From contig NZ_NUPZ01000023.1 in the NCBI RefSeq assembly GCF_002584985.1, positions 215,999 to 279,998 of the forward strand: a stretch of 64,000 nucleotides of DNA. The letters are read 5' to 3'. Numbering within the stretch: the first letter of the stretch is position 1; each line of letters opens with the position of its first letter. The DNA comes from Bacillus sp. AFS029637. Its GTDB lineage: Bacteria; Bacillota; Bacilli; Bacillales; Bacillaceae_G. Positions 25,627 through 35,449 of this stretch are shown piece after piece. The translations under genes and the position numbers were made by a program. The notes beneath the pieces were generated by a model, which was not told where the DNA came from, searched no databases, and was given only the letters and a program-made list of their open reading frames with translations.

Positions 25627-26580
25627 ATGACGGCGATTCACCGATTGGAGATTCCTGTGCCATTTGCAGTTGAAACTGTGAATGTGTTTGTAGTTGAGGG
25701 GGAGACGTTAACGTTAATTGATACAGGGACGAATACAGAAGGGGCAAGAAGTGCGTTAAAAAGTCAATTAGGTGCATTAGGGTATACGATAGAAGATATT
25801 AAAACAGTAGTGATTACACATCATCATGCGGATCATTGTGGGCTGTTAAATATATTCTCTGAGGAAACAAATATTATTGGACACCCTTGGAATGAGCCTT
25901 GGATCACACAAAATCCACAATTTTTAAAGTGGTATCATAAGTTTTTTAAAGAGACAGCCTTGCAGTTCGGCGTTCCAGCAGCATTTTTGAAAGATGAGGA
26001 ATTATTGACGACAAAGACACTTAAATATTCTTGTAATAGATCGTTAACGCATACTGTGAGAGAAGGAGATCGTATCGATTCTTTACCTGGGTTTACAGTA
26101 ATTGAAACGCCAGGTCATGCTTCTACTCATATTTCTTTATATAGAGAATCAGATGGAATATTAATTGGTGGGGATGCGCTCATTAGCCATATTTCTTCAA
26201 ACCCAATATTAGAACCACCATATGAAGGGCAAACGGAAAGAGCACGTCCGTTACTACAATATAATCAAACGTTACAACGTTTAAGCGAAATGAATATTTC
26301 ACGTATTTTATCAGGGCATGGAGAAGATGTTCTAAATGTGAAACAACTGATTGAAACGAGATTACAAAAGCAAGAAACACGTGCGTTTAAAGTACTTGAA
26401 TTATTAAAAGAAAAACCAATGACAGCATTTGAAGTATGTGTAAAACTATTTCCCGTATTATATAAAGAGCAATTGCCGCTTACTATTTCAGAAACTGTTG
26501 GACAATTAGACTATTTAGCATATAATCAACAAGTGATGATTGATGAATCTTCGCAACAATTGATTTATTATGCAAAGTAG
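25627..26580 (+). CDS. Metallo-beta-lactamase-fold hydrolase (YqjP-like)
   Basis: A 317-residue protein. The zinc-binding motif THHHADHCG (about residues 61-69), a second His in TPGHASTHISLY and an Asp in IGGDALIS define the MBL fold; a C-terminal winged-helix-like segment (residues 240-317) follows, as in YqjP and LACTB2-like proteins. Substrate unknown. ATG 25627 is preceded by a run of seven G residues; an in-frame TTG at 25597 precedes that site. The stop abuts the next gene, which lies in the same operon. Confidence 0.85.
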   Translation: MTAIHRLEIPVPFAVETVNVFVVEGETLTLIDTGTNTEGARSALKSQLGALGYTIEDIKTVVITHHHADHCGLLNIFSEETNIIGHPWNEPWITQNPQFLKWYHKFFKETALQFGVPAAFLKDEELLTTKTLKYSCNRSLTHTVREGDRIDSLPGFTVIETPGHASTHISLYRESDGILIGGDALISHISSNPILEPPYEGQTERARPLLQYNQTLQRLSEMNISRILSGHGEDVLNVKQLIETRLQKQETRAFKVLELLKEKPMTAFEVCVKLFPVLYKEQLPLTISETVGQLDYLAYNQQVMIDESSQQLIYYAK

Positions 26581-26589
26581 GTGACAGCA

Positions 26590-27384
26590 ATGACAGGACG
26601 TTTACAAAATAAAGTAATCGTCATTACAGGTGCTTCTAGTGGAATTGGAGAGCAAATTGCAATGCAAGTTGCAGAGCAGGGGGCGACTCCAGTATTAATG
26701 GCTAGAACAGAAGAGAAATTAAAAGCGTTAGCAGACAAAATTAAAGAAACTTATAATACGCCTTGCTATTATTATGTATTAGATGTAAGTGAAGAGACAA
26801 AGGTACAATCTGTCTTTTCAAAGGTATTACAAGAAGTGGGATGTATTGATATATTAGTAAACAATGCGGGATTTGGTATTTTTAAAACGTTTGAAGAAGC
26901 GTCAATGGACGAGGTAAAGGATATGTTTCAAGTAAATGTATTCGGATTAGTAGCTTGTACGAAAGCAGTTTTACCGTATATGGTAAAAAGGAACGAAGGA
27001 CAAATTATTAATATTGCTTCACTCGCTGGAAAAATTGCAACGCCGAAATCGAGTGCTTATGCAGCGACGAAACATGCCGTATTAGGGTTTACGAATAGTT
27101 TACGTATGGAATTATCGAATACAGATGTTTATGTGACAGCAATTAACCCAGGTCCGATAGATACGAACTTTTTTGAAATAGCTGATCAATCAGGTACATA
27201 TGTGAAAAATATGGGACGTTACATGTTAAAGCCAACATATGTAGCAGAACAAATTGTAAAATCGATGCATACGAAAAAGCGTGAAGTAAACTTACCGAAG
27301 TGGATGGGCATTGGTCCAAAACTTTATGCTTTATTCCCAGGTTTATTTGAACGTGTAGCAGGTAAATCATTAAGTAAAAAATAG
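26590..27384 (+). CDS. Short-chain dehydrogenase/reductase (YqjQ-like)
   Basis: A 264-residue classical SDR. Cofactor motif TGASSGIGEQ (about residues 13-22), NNAGFG, the catalytic Ser in IASLAGKIATP and YAATKHAV (Tyr/Lys) are intact. An Arg after the second beta strand (MARTEEKL) favours NADPH. Substrate unknown. It is co-transcribed with the MBL-fold gene; AGGTGA lies just before the ATG. Confidence 0.88.
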   Translation: MTGRLQNKVIVITGASSGIGEQIAMQVAEQGATPVLMARTEEKLKALADKIKETYNTPCYYYVLDVSEETKVQSVFSKVLQEVGCIDILVNNAGFGIFKTFEEASMDEVKDMFQVNVFGLVACTKAVLPYMVKRNEGQIINIASLAGKIATPKSSAYAATKHAVLGFTNSLRMELSNTDVYVTAINPGPIDTNFFEIADQSGTYVKNMGRYMLKPTYVAEQIVKSMHTKKREVNLPKWMGIGPKLYALFPGLFERVAGKSLSKK

Positions 27385-27415
27385 GAGGTTTCCATATGGA
27401 AACCTCCTATTTTTT
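27378..27415 (+). terminator. Perfect-palindrome terminator after YqjQ-like gene
   Basis: An AAAATAGGAGGTTTCCAT arm is followed directly by its complement and a T-run, overlapping the stop codon. Confidence 0.93.
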
Positions 27416-27602
27416 ATTGTTTTCCAGTTACATAATCATAAACGATATCCTCAATTGCCTCATATACATCAATTTCAGCATTTGAATAAATGGTCGTTTT
27501 AATATATTTCACTAGCATTTCTTGATCCTCTTTTGACGCAGGACTGCATTGATATTGCTGAAAACTTTTTGTAATCATTTTCTCAATTAATTTTTCATTC
27601 AT
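27414..27602 (-). CDS. YqzH-like small protein
   Basis: A 62-residue acidic protein (MNEKLIEKMITKSFQQYQCS ... YEAIEDIVYDYVTG). The AIEDIVYDYVTG ending and size match YqzH-like proteins of Bacillus, whose function is unknown. ATG 27602 is chosen because GGGGAG precedes it; the longer in-frame reading has no ribosome-binding site. It converges on the SDR gene through the palindrome. Confidence 0.65.
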   Translation of the reverse strand: MNEKLIEKMITKSFQQYQCSPASKEDQEMLVKYIKTTIYSNAEIDVYEAIEDIVYDYVTGKQ

Positions 27603-27760
27603 GTTTCTCCCCGCCTGTATGTATACATGTATTATTTCATTGTACTTGAAGTGAAATGAAAATGCTATTATACATTGTTTTTGCATAAAAAACAGGTTGT
27701 AAATATTGTTTTCCTAGTAAAATTAAGTTTTTTAAGTTTTAAAAATTTATAAATATTTAA

Positions 27761-27789
27761 TTGACTCTATAAATATACAATATTATAAT
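27761..27789 (+). promoter_or_regulatory. Sigma-A promoter of the arg operon
   Basis: TTGACT (27761-27766), 17 bp, TATAAT (27784-27789). The surrounding DNA is rich in ATAAATAT tracts of the kind seen in Arg boxes, so ArgR control is likely but not demonstrable by eye. Confidence 0.82.
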
Positions 27790-27826
27790 CATACTTAATT
27801 TAAAGAATTGATTTGAGGAGGAGCTT

Positions 27827-28864
27827 ATGAAAGTCGCGATTATTGGAGCAACTGGATATGGGGGCGTTGAGTTAATTCGGTTATTAGAGCAGCATCCATA
27901 TTTTTCGATAGCATCTCTCCATTCTTTTTCGCAAGTTGGTGAGTGTATAACAAATATATATCCGCATTTTCGAAATGTTCTTGTCCATACGTTACAAGAA
28001 ATTGATGCGGAGGAAATAAAGAAGGAAGCAGAAATTGTATTTTTAGCAACCCCAGCAGGAGTGTCGGCAGAGTTAACTCCTAAATTATTGGCAGTAGGTT
28101 TAAAAGTCATTGACCTATCTGGAGATTTTCGCATGATAGATCCTTCGACATATGAACAGTGGTATAAAAGGGCAGCTGCAAAAGAAGAAGTTCTTAGGGA
28201 AGCTGTATATGGATTAAGTGAATGGAAAAGGTCCGAGATTCAAAATGCAAATTTAATTGCAAACCCAGGATGTTTTGCTACAGCTGCATTATTAGCGATA
28301 TTGCCGTTAGTACGTAGCGGCATGATTGAAGAAGATTCCATTATTATTGATGCGAAATCAGGAGCATCTGGAGCGGGAAAAAGTCCAACAACAATGACTC
28401 ACTTTCCTGAGTTATACGATAACTTGCGTATTTATAAAGTAAATGAGCATCAACATGTTCCTGAAATTGAGCAAATGCTTGCAGAGTGGAATAGTGAAAC
28501 GAAGCCAATCACGTTTAGTACACATTTAATACCGATATCAAGGGGGATTATGGTTACGCTTTATGCGAAAGTAAAACGAGAAATGGAAATAGAACAACTT
28601 CAAAAGTTATATGAAGAAACGTATGAACAATCAGCTTTTATTCGAATTCGCAAGCAAGGAGAATTTCCAAGTCCGAAAGAAGTGAGGGGCTCAAATTATT
28701 GTGATATGGGGATAGCTTACGATGAAAGAACAGGAAGGGTGACGGTCGTTTCTGTTATAGACAATATGATGAAAGGTGCGGCTGGGCAAGCGGTTCAAAA
28801 TGCAAATATAGTAGCGGGAATAGAAGAAACAACAGGTTTACAGCATATGCCGCTTTATCTATAA
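27827..28864 (+). CDS. argC: N-acetyl-gamma-glutamyl-phosphate reductase
   Basis: A 345-residue enzyme reducing N-acetylglutamyl phosphate to the semialdehyde with NADPH, third step to ornithine. Rossmann motif VAIIGATGYGGVELIRLL, the catalytic Cys in NPGCFATAALLA (about residue 149) and the HQHVPEIEQ active-site His motif are present. The first gene of argCJBDF; GAGGAGGAGC precedes the ATG. Confidence 0.95.
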   Translation: MKVAIIGATGYGGVELIRLLEQHPYFSIASLHSFSQVGECITNIYPHFRNVLVHTLQEIDAEEIKKEAEIVFLATPAGVSAELTPKLLAVGLKVIDLSGDFRMIDPSTYEQWYKRAAAKEEVLREAVYGLSEWKRSEIQNANLIANPGCFATAALLAILPLVRSGMIEEDSIIIDAKSGASGAGKSPTTMTHFPELYDNLRIYKVNEHQHVPEIEQMLAEWNSETKPITFSTHLIPISRGIMVTLYAKVKREMEIEQLQKLYEETYEQSAFIRIRKQGEFPSPKEVRGSNYCDMGIAYDERTGRVTVVSVIDNMMKGAAGQAVQNANIVAGIEETTGLQHMPLYL

Positions 28865-28874
28865 GGGGGACATG

Positions 28875-30098
28875 ATGATTAAAGTAGAGTCTATTACAAA
28901 ATTAGAAAATGGTTCAATTGTAACGCCGAAAGGTTTTTCGGCAATTGGTACTGCGAATGGATTGAAAAAGGAGAAAAAGGATTTAGGCGCAATCGTTTGT
29001 GAAGTACCAGCAGCAAGTGCCGCTGTTTATACGACAAATCAAATACAAGCAGCTCCCCTGCAAGTAACGAAAGAGAGCATAGCGGCGGAGGGGAAATTAC
29101 AAGCCATTCTCGTCAATAGTGGAAATGCAAATGCTTGTACGGGGATGAAAGGATTACAAGATGCATATGAGATGCGTGCATTAGGAGCAGAACAGTTTGG
29201 TTTGAAAGAAAATTACGTTGCAGTAGCTTCAACAGGTGTAATTGGTGTTCCTTTACCGATGGATATAATCCGAAAGGGAGTTGCAACTCTTATCCCGGCG
29301 AAGGAAGAAAGTGAAGCAGGTTCTTTTTCTGAAGCGATTTTAACGACGGATCTTATAACGAAAGAAACTTGCTATGAGATGATTATTGATGGGAAGAAAG
29401 TGACCATTGCTGGTGTTGCTAAGGGTTCAGGGATGATTCATCCGAATATGGCAACGATGCTTAGTTTTATTACAACAGACGTCAATATAGAGCATGGCGT
29501 ATTGCAAACAGCATTATCACAAATTACGAATTATACATTTAATCAAATTACGGTAGACGGAGATACGTCTACAAATGATATGGTCATCGTTATGGCAAGT
29601 GGATTGTCAGAAACGAAAACGATGAGTATGGAACATAAAGAATGGGAAACTTTCGTATTTGCTTTACAGAAGGTATGTGAAGATTTAGCGAAAAAAATTG
29701 CACAAGATGGAGAAGGGGCTACGAAGTTAATTGAGGTGAATGTGCAAGGTGCGAAAACGAGTGAAGAGGCAAAAAAGATTGCAAAGCAAATAGTCGGTTC
29801 GAGTCTTGTGAAAACAGCAATATACGGTGAAGACCCAAATTGGGGACGAATTATTAGTAGTATGGGACAAAGTGAAATAGTTATTAATCCGAATACAATT
29901 GATATTACTCTTCAATCTATCTCGGTTTTAAACAATAGTGAACCTCAAATGTTTTCTGAGAAGGAAATGAAAAAGAGATTACAAGAAAATGAAATAGTCA
30001 TTGATGTTTATTTACATTTAGGAGAAGAAAAAGGATCAGCTTGGGGCTGTGATTTAAGTTATGACTATGTGAAAATAAACGCTTGTTATCGTACATAA
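28875..30098 (+). CDS. argJ: Ornithine acetyltransferase / amino-acid acetyltransferase
   Basis: A 407-residue self-cleaving enzyme. The autoprocessing site is in KGSGMIHPNMATMLSFITTD: cleavage before the Thr of MAT-ML yields the two chains. It moves acetyl from N-acetylornithine to glutamate and may also use acetyl-CoA. Two ATGs are adjacent; 28875 is better spaced from AAGGGGGA. No separate argA is needed for the acetyl cycle. Confidence 0.95.
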   Translation: MIKVESITKLENGSIVTPKGFSAIGTANGLKKEKKDLGAIVCEVPAASAAVYTTNQIQAAPLQVTKESIAAEGKLQAILVNSGNANACTGMKGLQDAYEMRALGAEQFGLKENYVAVASTGVIGVPLPMDIIRKGVATLIPAKEESEAGSFSEAILTTDLITKETCYEMIIDGKKVTIAGVAKGSGMIHPNMATMLSFITTDVNIEHGVLQTALSQITNYTFNQITVDGDTSTNDMVIVMASGLSETKTMSMEHKEWETFVFALQKVCEDLAKKIAQDGEGATKLIEVNVQGAKTSEEAKKIAKQIVGSSLVKTAIYGEDPNWGRIISSMGQSEIVINPNTIDITLQSISVLNNSEPQMFSEKEMKKRLQENEIVIDVYLHLGEEKGSAWGCDLSYDYVKINACYRT

Positions 30099-30109
30099 GG
30101 AGGGAGAAG

Positions 30110-30877
30110 ATGAGCGGTTATATTGTAGTGAAATGCGGTGGTAGTATGTTAGATCAATTAAATAGTGTGTTTTTTGATTGTATAAAGAAATTGCAACAGA
30201 AGTATAAGGTAGTGATTGTCCATGGCGGTGGTCCAGAAATTGATGCCAAACTAGAAGCCTCTAATATTAAGGTGGAAAAGAAAGATGGATTACGAGTAAC
30301 ACCGAAAGAAGTTATAGATATTGTTCAAATGGTGCTATGCGGGAGTACGAATAAAAAACTCGTAATGAATTTACAAAAGCATAATTTACCTGCGGTTGGG
30401 CTTTCAGGGTGTGATGGTAAGTTACTTCAAGTTCAACCTGTCAGCGAAGAGATAGGATATGTGGGGGAAGTAAGTTATGTAGAAACATCATTATTAAAAG
30501 GGTTAATAAACTCGGATTATATTCCTGTTATTGCTCCAATCGGGGTAGGTGGTAATGAAATTTATAACATAAATGCTGATACAGCTGCAGCTGGAGTTGC
30601 AGCCGCGCTATCCGCAAAAGAACTCATTTTTATTACGGATGTAGATGGGATATTACATGAAGGGGATTTGATAAAGAAAGCGGATGAATCTGAGATTGTT
30701 ACTTTTATAGAAGAAGGGGTCATTACAGGTGGGATGATTCCGAAAGTACAGGCTGCACTTACATCATTAAAGATGGGAGTACAAAAGGTAAGTATCGTAA
30801 ATGGTACAAAAAATTTTACTGAGGTTACAGGAGAGTGTATTGGAACGACGGTAACGAAAGGCGTGAGTATCGTATGA
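30110..30877 (+). CDS. argB: N-acetylglutamate kinase
   Basis: A 255-residue amino-acid kinase. VVKCGGSML at the N-terminus, [12 protein letters not shown], the [10 protein letters not shown] motif and [15 protein letters not shown] near the nucleotide site are clear. It lacks the N-terminal extension of arginine-inhibited forms. ATG 30110 follows AAGGAGGGAGAAG. The stop overlaps the argD start (ATGA). Confidence 0.94.
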   Translation: MSGYIVVKCGGSMLDQLNSVFFDCIKKLQQKYKVVIVHGGGPEIDAKLEASNIKVEKKDGLRVTPKEVIDIVQMVLCGSTNKKLVMNLQKHNLPAVGLSGCDGKLLQVQPVSEEIGYVGEVSYVETSLLKGLINSDYIPVIAPIGVGGNEIYNINADTAAAGVAAALSAKELIFITDVDGILHEGDLIKKADESEIVTFIEEGVITGGMIPKVQAALTSLKMGVQKVSIVNGTKNFTEVTGECIGTTVTKGVSIV

Positions 30878-32034
30878 CAAGTCATCTTTTTCAAACGTAT
30901 GGAAGAAGAAATATTGAGTTTGTAAAAGGAAAGGGAACGAAAGTTATTGATAATAACGGTAAACAATACTTAGATTTTACGTCAGGGATTGGTGTATGTA
31001 ATTTAGGGCATTGTCACCCTACTGTTATGAAAGCTGTACAAGGGCAACAGGGTAATATATGGCATATATCTAATCTGTTTACAAACAGCTTACAAGAAGA
31101 AGTCGCGTTGTTATTAACAGAAGACATAGCATTAGATTATGTGTTTTTTTGTAATAGCGGGGCAGAGGCAAATGAAGCAGCTTTAAAGTTAGCACGTAAG
31201 CATACCGGAAAATCTTTAGTCGTCACATGTGAGCAATCTTTTCACGGTAGAACATTTGGAACGATGAGTGCAACAGGGCAAGATAAAGTGAAAAAAGGAT
31301 TTGGTCCATTGCTTCCATCTTTTTTACATATCCCTTTTAATGATATACAGGCGTTAGAGGCAGTAATGAATGAAGAGGTTGCGGCGGTAATGGTAGAAGT
31401 TGTTCAAGGAGAGGGAGGAGTCATACCTGCTGATCTATCTTTTTTGAAAGCGATTGAAACATTATGTAATAAGTTCGGTTCCTTATTTATTATAGACGAA
31501 GTACAAACAGGAATTGGAAGAACAGGGACATTATTTGCTTACGAACAAATGGGAATAAATCCTCATATCGTTACTACCGCTAAGGCTCTTGGAAATGGCA
31601 TTCCTGTTGGAGCGATGATCGGCCAGAAAGTACTCGGAACATCGTTTACTGCAGGAGCACACGGTTCAACTTTCGGCGGGAATTATATTGCGATGGCTGC
31701 AGCGAAAGAAGTATTGCAAGTAAGTAAGAAACCATCGTTTTTAAAAGAAGTAAAGGAAAAGGGCGAGTACGTATTAGAGAAGTTGCGAGAGGAATTACGA
31801 CATGTCGACTGTATTCAAAATATTCGTGGTAAGGGGCTTATGATTGGAATCGAATGTAAGCAAGAAGTTGGGAGTTTTATAGAACAATTAGAAAAAGAAG
31901 GGCTACTCGTATTACAAGCAGGTCCTAATGTTATAAGACTATTACCACCACTCATTGTAACGAATGAAGAGCTAGAACAGGCAGTATATATGATAAAAAA
32001 AGTAGTTTGTACAAAAAACGCATCAATCATATAA
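30874..32034 (+). CDS. argD: Acetylornithine aminotransferase
   Basis: A 386-residue class III PLP transaminase converting N-acetylglutamate semialdehyde to N-acetylornithine. PLP-site motifs: [29 protein letters not shown] and the Schiff-base Lys in [15 protein letters not shown] (about residue 240). It starts inside argB by a 4-bp ATGA overlap, showing translational coupling. Confidence 0.94.
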   Translation: MTSHLFQTYGRRNIEFVKGKGTKVIDNNGKQYLDFTSGIGVCNLGHCHPTVMKAVQGQQGNIWHISNLFTNSLQEEVALLLTEDIALDYVFFCNSGAEANEAALKLARKHTGKSLVVTCEQSFHGRTFGTMSATGQDKVKKGFGPLLPSFLHIPFNDIQALEAVMNEEVAAVMVEVVQGEGGVIPADLSFLKAIETLCNKFGSLFIIDEVQTGIGRTGTLFAYEQMGINPHIVTTAKALGNGIPVGAMIGQKVLGTSFTAGAHGSTFGGNYIAMAAAKEVLQVSKKPSFLKEVKEKGEYVLEKLREELRHVDCIQNIRGKGLMIGIECKQEVGSFIEQLEKEGLLVLQAGPNVIRLLPPLIVTNEELEQAVYMIKKVVCTKNASII

Positions 32035-32046
32035 GGGGGAAGTTTC

Positions 32047-32997
32047 ATGTCAACTGTACAAGTACCGAAATTAAATACGAAAGATCTTTTAACACTAGAA
32101 GAACTGACGCAAGAAGAAATCATTTCTTTAATTGAGTTTGCTATATATTTAAAAAAGAATAAGCAGGAGCCTTTACTGCAAGGCAAAATATTAGGACTTA
32201 TTTTTGATAAGCATTCGACTCGTACTCGCGTTTCTTTTGAAGCAGGAATGGTTCAGCTCGGAGGACATGGCATGTTTTTAAGTGGGAAAGAGATGCAAAT
32301 GGGAAGAGGAGAGACCGTTTCAGATACTGCGAAAGTATTATCGCATTATATTGACGGGATTATGATACGTACATTCTCGCATGCGGATGTAGAAGAGCTT
32401 GCGAAAGAATCGAGCATACCTGTTATTAATGGATTAACGGACGATCATCACCCTTGTCAAGCATTGGCAGACCTAATGACAATATATGAAGAAACAAGTA
32501 CATTTAAAGGAATAAAATTGGCTTACGTAGGTGACGGAAATAATGTATGTCATTCATTGTTGTTAGCGAGTGCAAAAGTCGGAATGAATATGGCAGTTGC
32601 AACACCTGTAGGGTATGAACCGAATGAGGAGATTGTAAAAAAAGCGTTGGCAATTGCTGAAGAAACAGGAGCTGAAATTGAAATTTTGCATAATCCTGAA
32701 TTAGCGGTAAATAAAGCAGATTTCATTTATACGGACGTTTGGATGAGTATGGGGCAAGAGGGGGAAGAAGAGAAATATAAGTTATTTCAACCTTACCAAA
32801 TAAATAAAGAACTTGTTATGCATGCGAAGGAAACATATCGTTTCTTACACTGTTTACCTGCCCATCGAGAGGAAGAAGTAACAGGGGACATTATAGATGG
32901 ACCACAGTCTGTTGTCTTTGAGCAAGCTGGTAATCGATTACATGCGCAAAAAGCATTATTAGTAAGTTTATTTAAAAATGTAGAAGAGCCTTCCTAA
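32047..32997 (+). CDS. argF: Ornithine carbamoyltransferase
   Basis: A 316-residue enzyme making citrulline from ornithine and carbamoyl phosphate. Carbamoyl-phosphate motif [21 protein letters not shown] and the ornithine-side [10 protein letters not shown] motif are all present. Last gene of argCJBDF; argG and argH are not in the window. AAGGGGGAAG precedes the ATG. A weak hairpin (CCTTCC / GGGAGG, T6, ending 33011) includes the stop codon in its loop and may terminate the operon. Confidence 0.94.
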   Translation: MSTVQVPKLNTKDLLTLEELTQEEIISLIEFAIYLKKNKQEPLLQGKILGLIFDKHSTRTRVSFEAGMVQLGGHGMFLSGKEMQMGRGETVSDTAKVLSHYIDGIMIRTFSHADVEELAKESSIPVINGLTDDHHPCQALADLMTIYEETSTFKGIKLAYVGDGNNVCHSLLLASAKVGMNMAVATPVGYEPNEEIVKKALAIAEETGAEIEILHNPELAVNKADFIYTDVWMSMGQEGEEEKYKLFQPYQINKELVMHAKETYRFLHCLPAHREEEVTGDIIDGPQSVVFEQAGNRLHAQKALLVSLFKNVEEPS

Positions 32998-33134
32998 AAG
33001 GGAGGTTTTTTGTGTTGAAATGTCATATGTATATTTGGTTAACCATTTCTATATCATTTATAATAAAAGAGAAAGTGAAATTTGTTTTTCAGAGTATGTA
33101 AGGGCATACTAGGAATAAAAATATAGTTAAAGAG

Positions 33135-33695
33135 ATGATGAATTTGAAAACAACTAAGAAAACATATTCGTTTTTCCAGCGGATGTGGAGAATATTAAAG
33201 TTTCAATACTATAAGTTGCTTCGATCGCCAGAAGGAGCAAAGAAAGTATCATTAGGTTTTGCCATTGGCTTTGGTTTAGAAATGTTAGTAATTTATACGG
33301 CATCGCTCGTATATTTAATATTTTATCCGATCGTCAGGTTAGCAAAAGGGTCTTTTCCAGCGGCAGTCATTGGCAATATTATTGGGAAGATATCGTTTCT
33401 CCCAGTATTTTTATTTCCATTTGCGTATGCGTTAGGGAAAATGATTTATCCATTTCATGTTCAGAAAGTACATCATGAACCATTTACGATATCAGATTTG
33501 TTTTCGAGCCATATTTTCACAATGTTAAAGAGTGTATTACAGAGTGAAGTATATGTATTGATTGGTATGACGATAATAGGAGTTGTGTTTGGGGTAATCT
33601 CATATTTTGTTGTGCATTATTTATATGAAAAGAACCGGAAGTTACGTTTGAAGAAAAGAAAGAAACGAGTGCGAGAACCACTTGTGCAAATATAA
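33135..33695 (+). CDS. DUF2062-type membrane protein
   Basis: A 186-residue protein with a basic N-terminus, three membrane segments (about residues 48-70, 80-103 and 138-165) and a strongly basic tail (RKLRLKKRKKRVR). LLRSPEGAKKVSLGFAIGFG and FPAAVIGNIIGKI fit the DUF2062 pattern. Function unknown. ATG at 33135 or 33138; the ribosome-binding site is weak. Confidence 0.7.
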   Translation: MMNLKTTKKTYSFFQRMWRILKFQYYKLLRSPEGAKKVSLGFAIGFGLEMLVIYTASLVYLIFYPIVRLAKGSFPAAVIGNIIGKISFLPVFLFPFAYALGKMIYPFHVQKVHHEPFTISDLFSSHIFTMLKSVLQSEVYVLIGMTIIGVVFGVISYFVVHYLYEKNRKLRLKKRKKRVREPLVQI

Positions 33696-33752
33696 AGAGT
33701 GTCACATTCATTTTCTCCTTTGAATATGTTTAAGAAAAAGGAGGAGAGAATA

Positions 33753-33959
33753 ATGTATTATTATTACGTACCTCAAGTATATCCATATGTAAATTATTAT
33801 TCTGTATATGATATGAATAGACAATACGAATTGTATCGGCAACAACAATTACAGCAATTATCACAAATACCACAACAACAGCCTACGCAGGAACAAAAAC
33901 CATATTTAACAACATGGCCATATTCAAATGTATACTATGGTAATTATTACGAATCATAA
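33753..33959 (+). CDS. Small Tyr/Gln-rich protein
   Basis: A 68-residue protein with 17 or so Tyr and a block of Gln (YRQQQLQQLSQIPQQQPTQ). It begins MYYYYVPQVYPYVNYYSVYD and ends NVYYGNYYES. No signal peptide or membrane segment. Such composition is common in Bacillus spore-coat and exosporium proteins, which can be cross-linked through Tyr and Gln, but no named family is recognised. The ribosome-binding site AAGGAGGAG is excellent, so the gene is real. Confidence 0.75.
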   Translation: MYYYYVPQVYPYVNYYSVYDMNRQYELYRQQQLQQLSQIPQQQPTQEQKPYLTTWPYSNVYYGNYYES

Positions 33960-33987
33960 AGCTGCTTCTATTTAGAAGCAGCTTTAT
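33956..33987 (+). terminator. Hairpin between convergent genes
   Basis: ATAAAGCTGCTTCTA / TAGAAGCAGCTTTAT perfect stem with a TT loop, overlapping both stop codons. The T-runs are short, so termination may be moderate. Confidence 0.7.
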
Positions 33988-34430
33988 GCGTTTGTTTTCA
34001 AAATTAAATTTTGAATGGTTTGAAGAGAATGAATGAGCTTCTCACGCTCTTCCTCAGATAATGTTTGGAAATTTTCTTTTAGTTTGTCTAAAATGAATTG
34101 CTGATACTGATTTACTAACAATTTCCCTTCACCTGTTAGGGAAATTAAAATGACCCGTCGATCTTTTTCGCTATAATGACGCTCTATTAGTTCTTCTTGA
34201 ATCAGTTTGTTTAATAGAGGTGTCATGTTAGGCCGTGAAATCGCTAGCCGCTTGCCGATTTCGGAAACTGCTAATGTGCCATTTTCATGCAGAAGTAGTA
34301 ATACTTGTGTATGTGATGGCGGCATATGTCTTTGAGAAGAAAATTCTCCAGGAAGCATAAATTTGCGATAAAAAAGAGGCACTAGCGAAAGAAGATGATC
34401 AACAATACGTTCCCACTCGCGTGATTCCAT
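33984..34430 (-). CDS. MarR-family transcriptional regulator
   Basis: A 148-residue winged-helix protein: LAVSEIGKRLAISRPNMTPLLNKLI is the recognition helix region and RHYSEKDRRVILISLTGEG the wing. MarR dimers bind palindromes and are often relieved by small molecules. ATG 34430 is chosen because GGAAGGGGG lies about 9 nt upstream; a longer in-frame ATG (34454) has none. An extended -10 (TGTTACAAT) is just upstream. The adjacent SGNH hydrolase gene is on the same strand, upstream. Confidence 0.88.
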   Translation of the reverse strand: MESREWERIVDHLLSLVPLFYRKFMLPGEFSSQRHMPPSHTQVLLLLHENGTLAVSEIGKRLAISRPNMTPLLNKLIQEELIERHYSEKDRRVILISLTGEGKLLVNQYQQFILDKLKENFQTLSEEEREKLIHSLQTIQNLILKTNA

Positions 34431-34502
34431 ATAAAGGCCCCCTTCCACTCTCATTGTAACAAAAAAGGCATGGTATAAAAATAGAATTGTTTCATGGACG
34501 CT

Positions 34503-35282
34503 TTAATATTTGTAGGATAACACTTGCTTTGTAAATGTATTAGCAATAATGGCATAGCCGTTATCATTGGGATGTACTTGGTCAAATAATAATTCTTTTT
34601 TATCATTCGATATTAATTTTCGAATTGGTAAAACGATAGATGGTTGATTTGCTTTTGCAATGGAATAAACAGATTCATTCCAGCCATCTAAAAACATATC
34701 TGCATAACTTGCGATGGAGTCATCGAGTTGTAACGGGTTATAGAGTTCAGAGAGAATGAGTAAAGCGTTCGGATTTTGATCGCGAACTGTCTTTACAATG
34801 TTTTTTATATCCGCTTCAAAATGAGCTTTTTCTTTATTTAACATTTTAATACCGTCTATAACACCGACATCACGATTTAAGCGAAATAAATTATTTCCTC
34901 CGATATTAATCGTAATGATATTTGCTGCTCTAATTTTTTGCTTTATATCTTCTGATTGAACATTTTTAGCGAGACGATCTGTTGTAAGACCGTTTATCCC
35001 AAGGTTTTCTACTGTAATTGGTTTATGAATTTGTGCTTCTATTTGTTTAGAAGCTAATTCAGCAAATCCCCCTTGTGTCGATCCATATCCTTTGGCGAGT
35101 GAATCACCTAAAACAAGGTGATAAAAGGAATCGTTTGTTTGTTTATCAATCCAACTTGGAGTGGATGTTTTTGTTGTTTTTTCTTCGGCTTCGTTTTGTT
35201 TTGTCTCATCGTTCTTCTCAAAATAAGAATAAGAAATGATTAGAAGGAGGAGACAAACAATTGTTAAGATGACTTTTTTCAT
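34503..35282 (-). CDS. SGNH/GDSL-family lipase or esterase, membrane-anchored or secreted
   Basis: A 259-residue protein with an N-terminal hydrophobic segment (residues 4-20), a polar linker and an SGNH domain. Block I LVLGDSLAKGYG has the nucleophile Ser (about residue 61); block II Gly in ENLGINGLT; block III IGGNNLFR; block V LFDQVHPNDNGYA with the catalytic Asp and His. It hydrolyses an unknown ester outside the membrane. AAGGAGGATG precedes the ATG. Confidence 0.87.
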   Translation of the reverse strand: MKKVILTIVCLLLLIISYSYFEKNDETKQNEAEEKTTKTSTPSWIDKQTNDSFYHLVLGDSLAKGYGSTQGGFAELASKQIEAQIHKPITVENLGINGLTTDRLAKNVQSEDIKQKIRAANIITINIGGNNLFRLNRDVGVIDGIKMLNKEKAHFEADIKNIVKTVRDQNPNALLILSELYNPLQLDDSIASYADMFLDGWNESVYSIAKANQPSIVLPIRKLISNDKKELLFDQVHPNDNGYAIIANTFTKQVLSYKY

Positions 35283-35365
35283 AAATTCATCCTCCTTGTA
35301 ATTGGTAATTGTATCATATTCAGCAGTATTAACAATGTAAGGGCATATTATATATCTATGAAAAT

Positions 35366-35404
35366 TTTACAATAACTTTACAGAAAATTTGTAGAAGCAT
35401 GTCA
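35366..35404 (+). promoter_or_regulatory. Candidate PhoP-binding repeats
   Basis: TTTACA (35366-35371), TTTACA (35377-35382), TTTGTA (35388-35393) and ATGTCA (35399-35404) recur at an exact 11-bp period, just upstream of the -35. This is the arrangement of Bacillus Pho boxes (TTAACA-like repeats). Confidence 0.65.
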
Positions 35405-35411
35405 AAAAATA

Positions 35412-35441
35412 TTGACGATATGAAAGTACATTATATATGAT
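35412..35441 (+). promoter_or_regulatory. Promoter of the anchored nucleotidase gene
   Basis: TTGACG (35412-35417), 18 bp, TATGAT (35436-35441). The leader is about 195 nt and includes a bcr-type repeat. Confidence 0.6.
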
Positions 35442-35449
35442 AATGTCAG

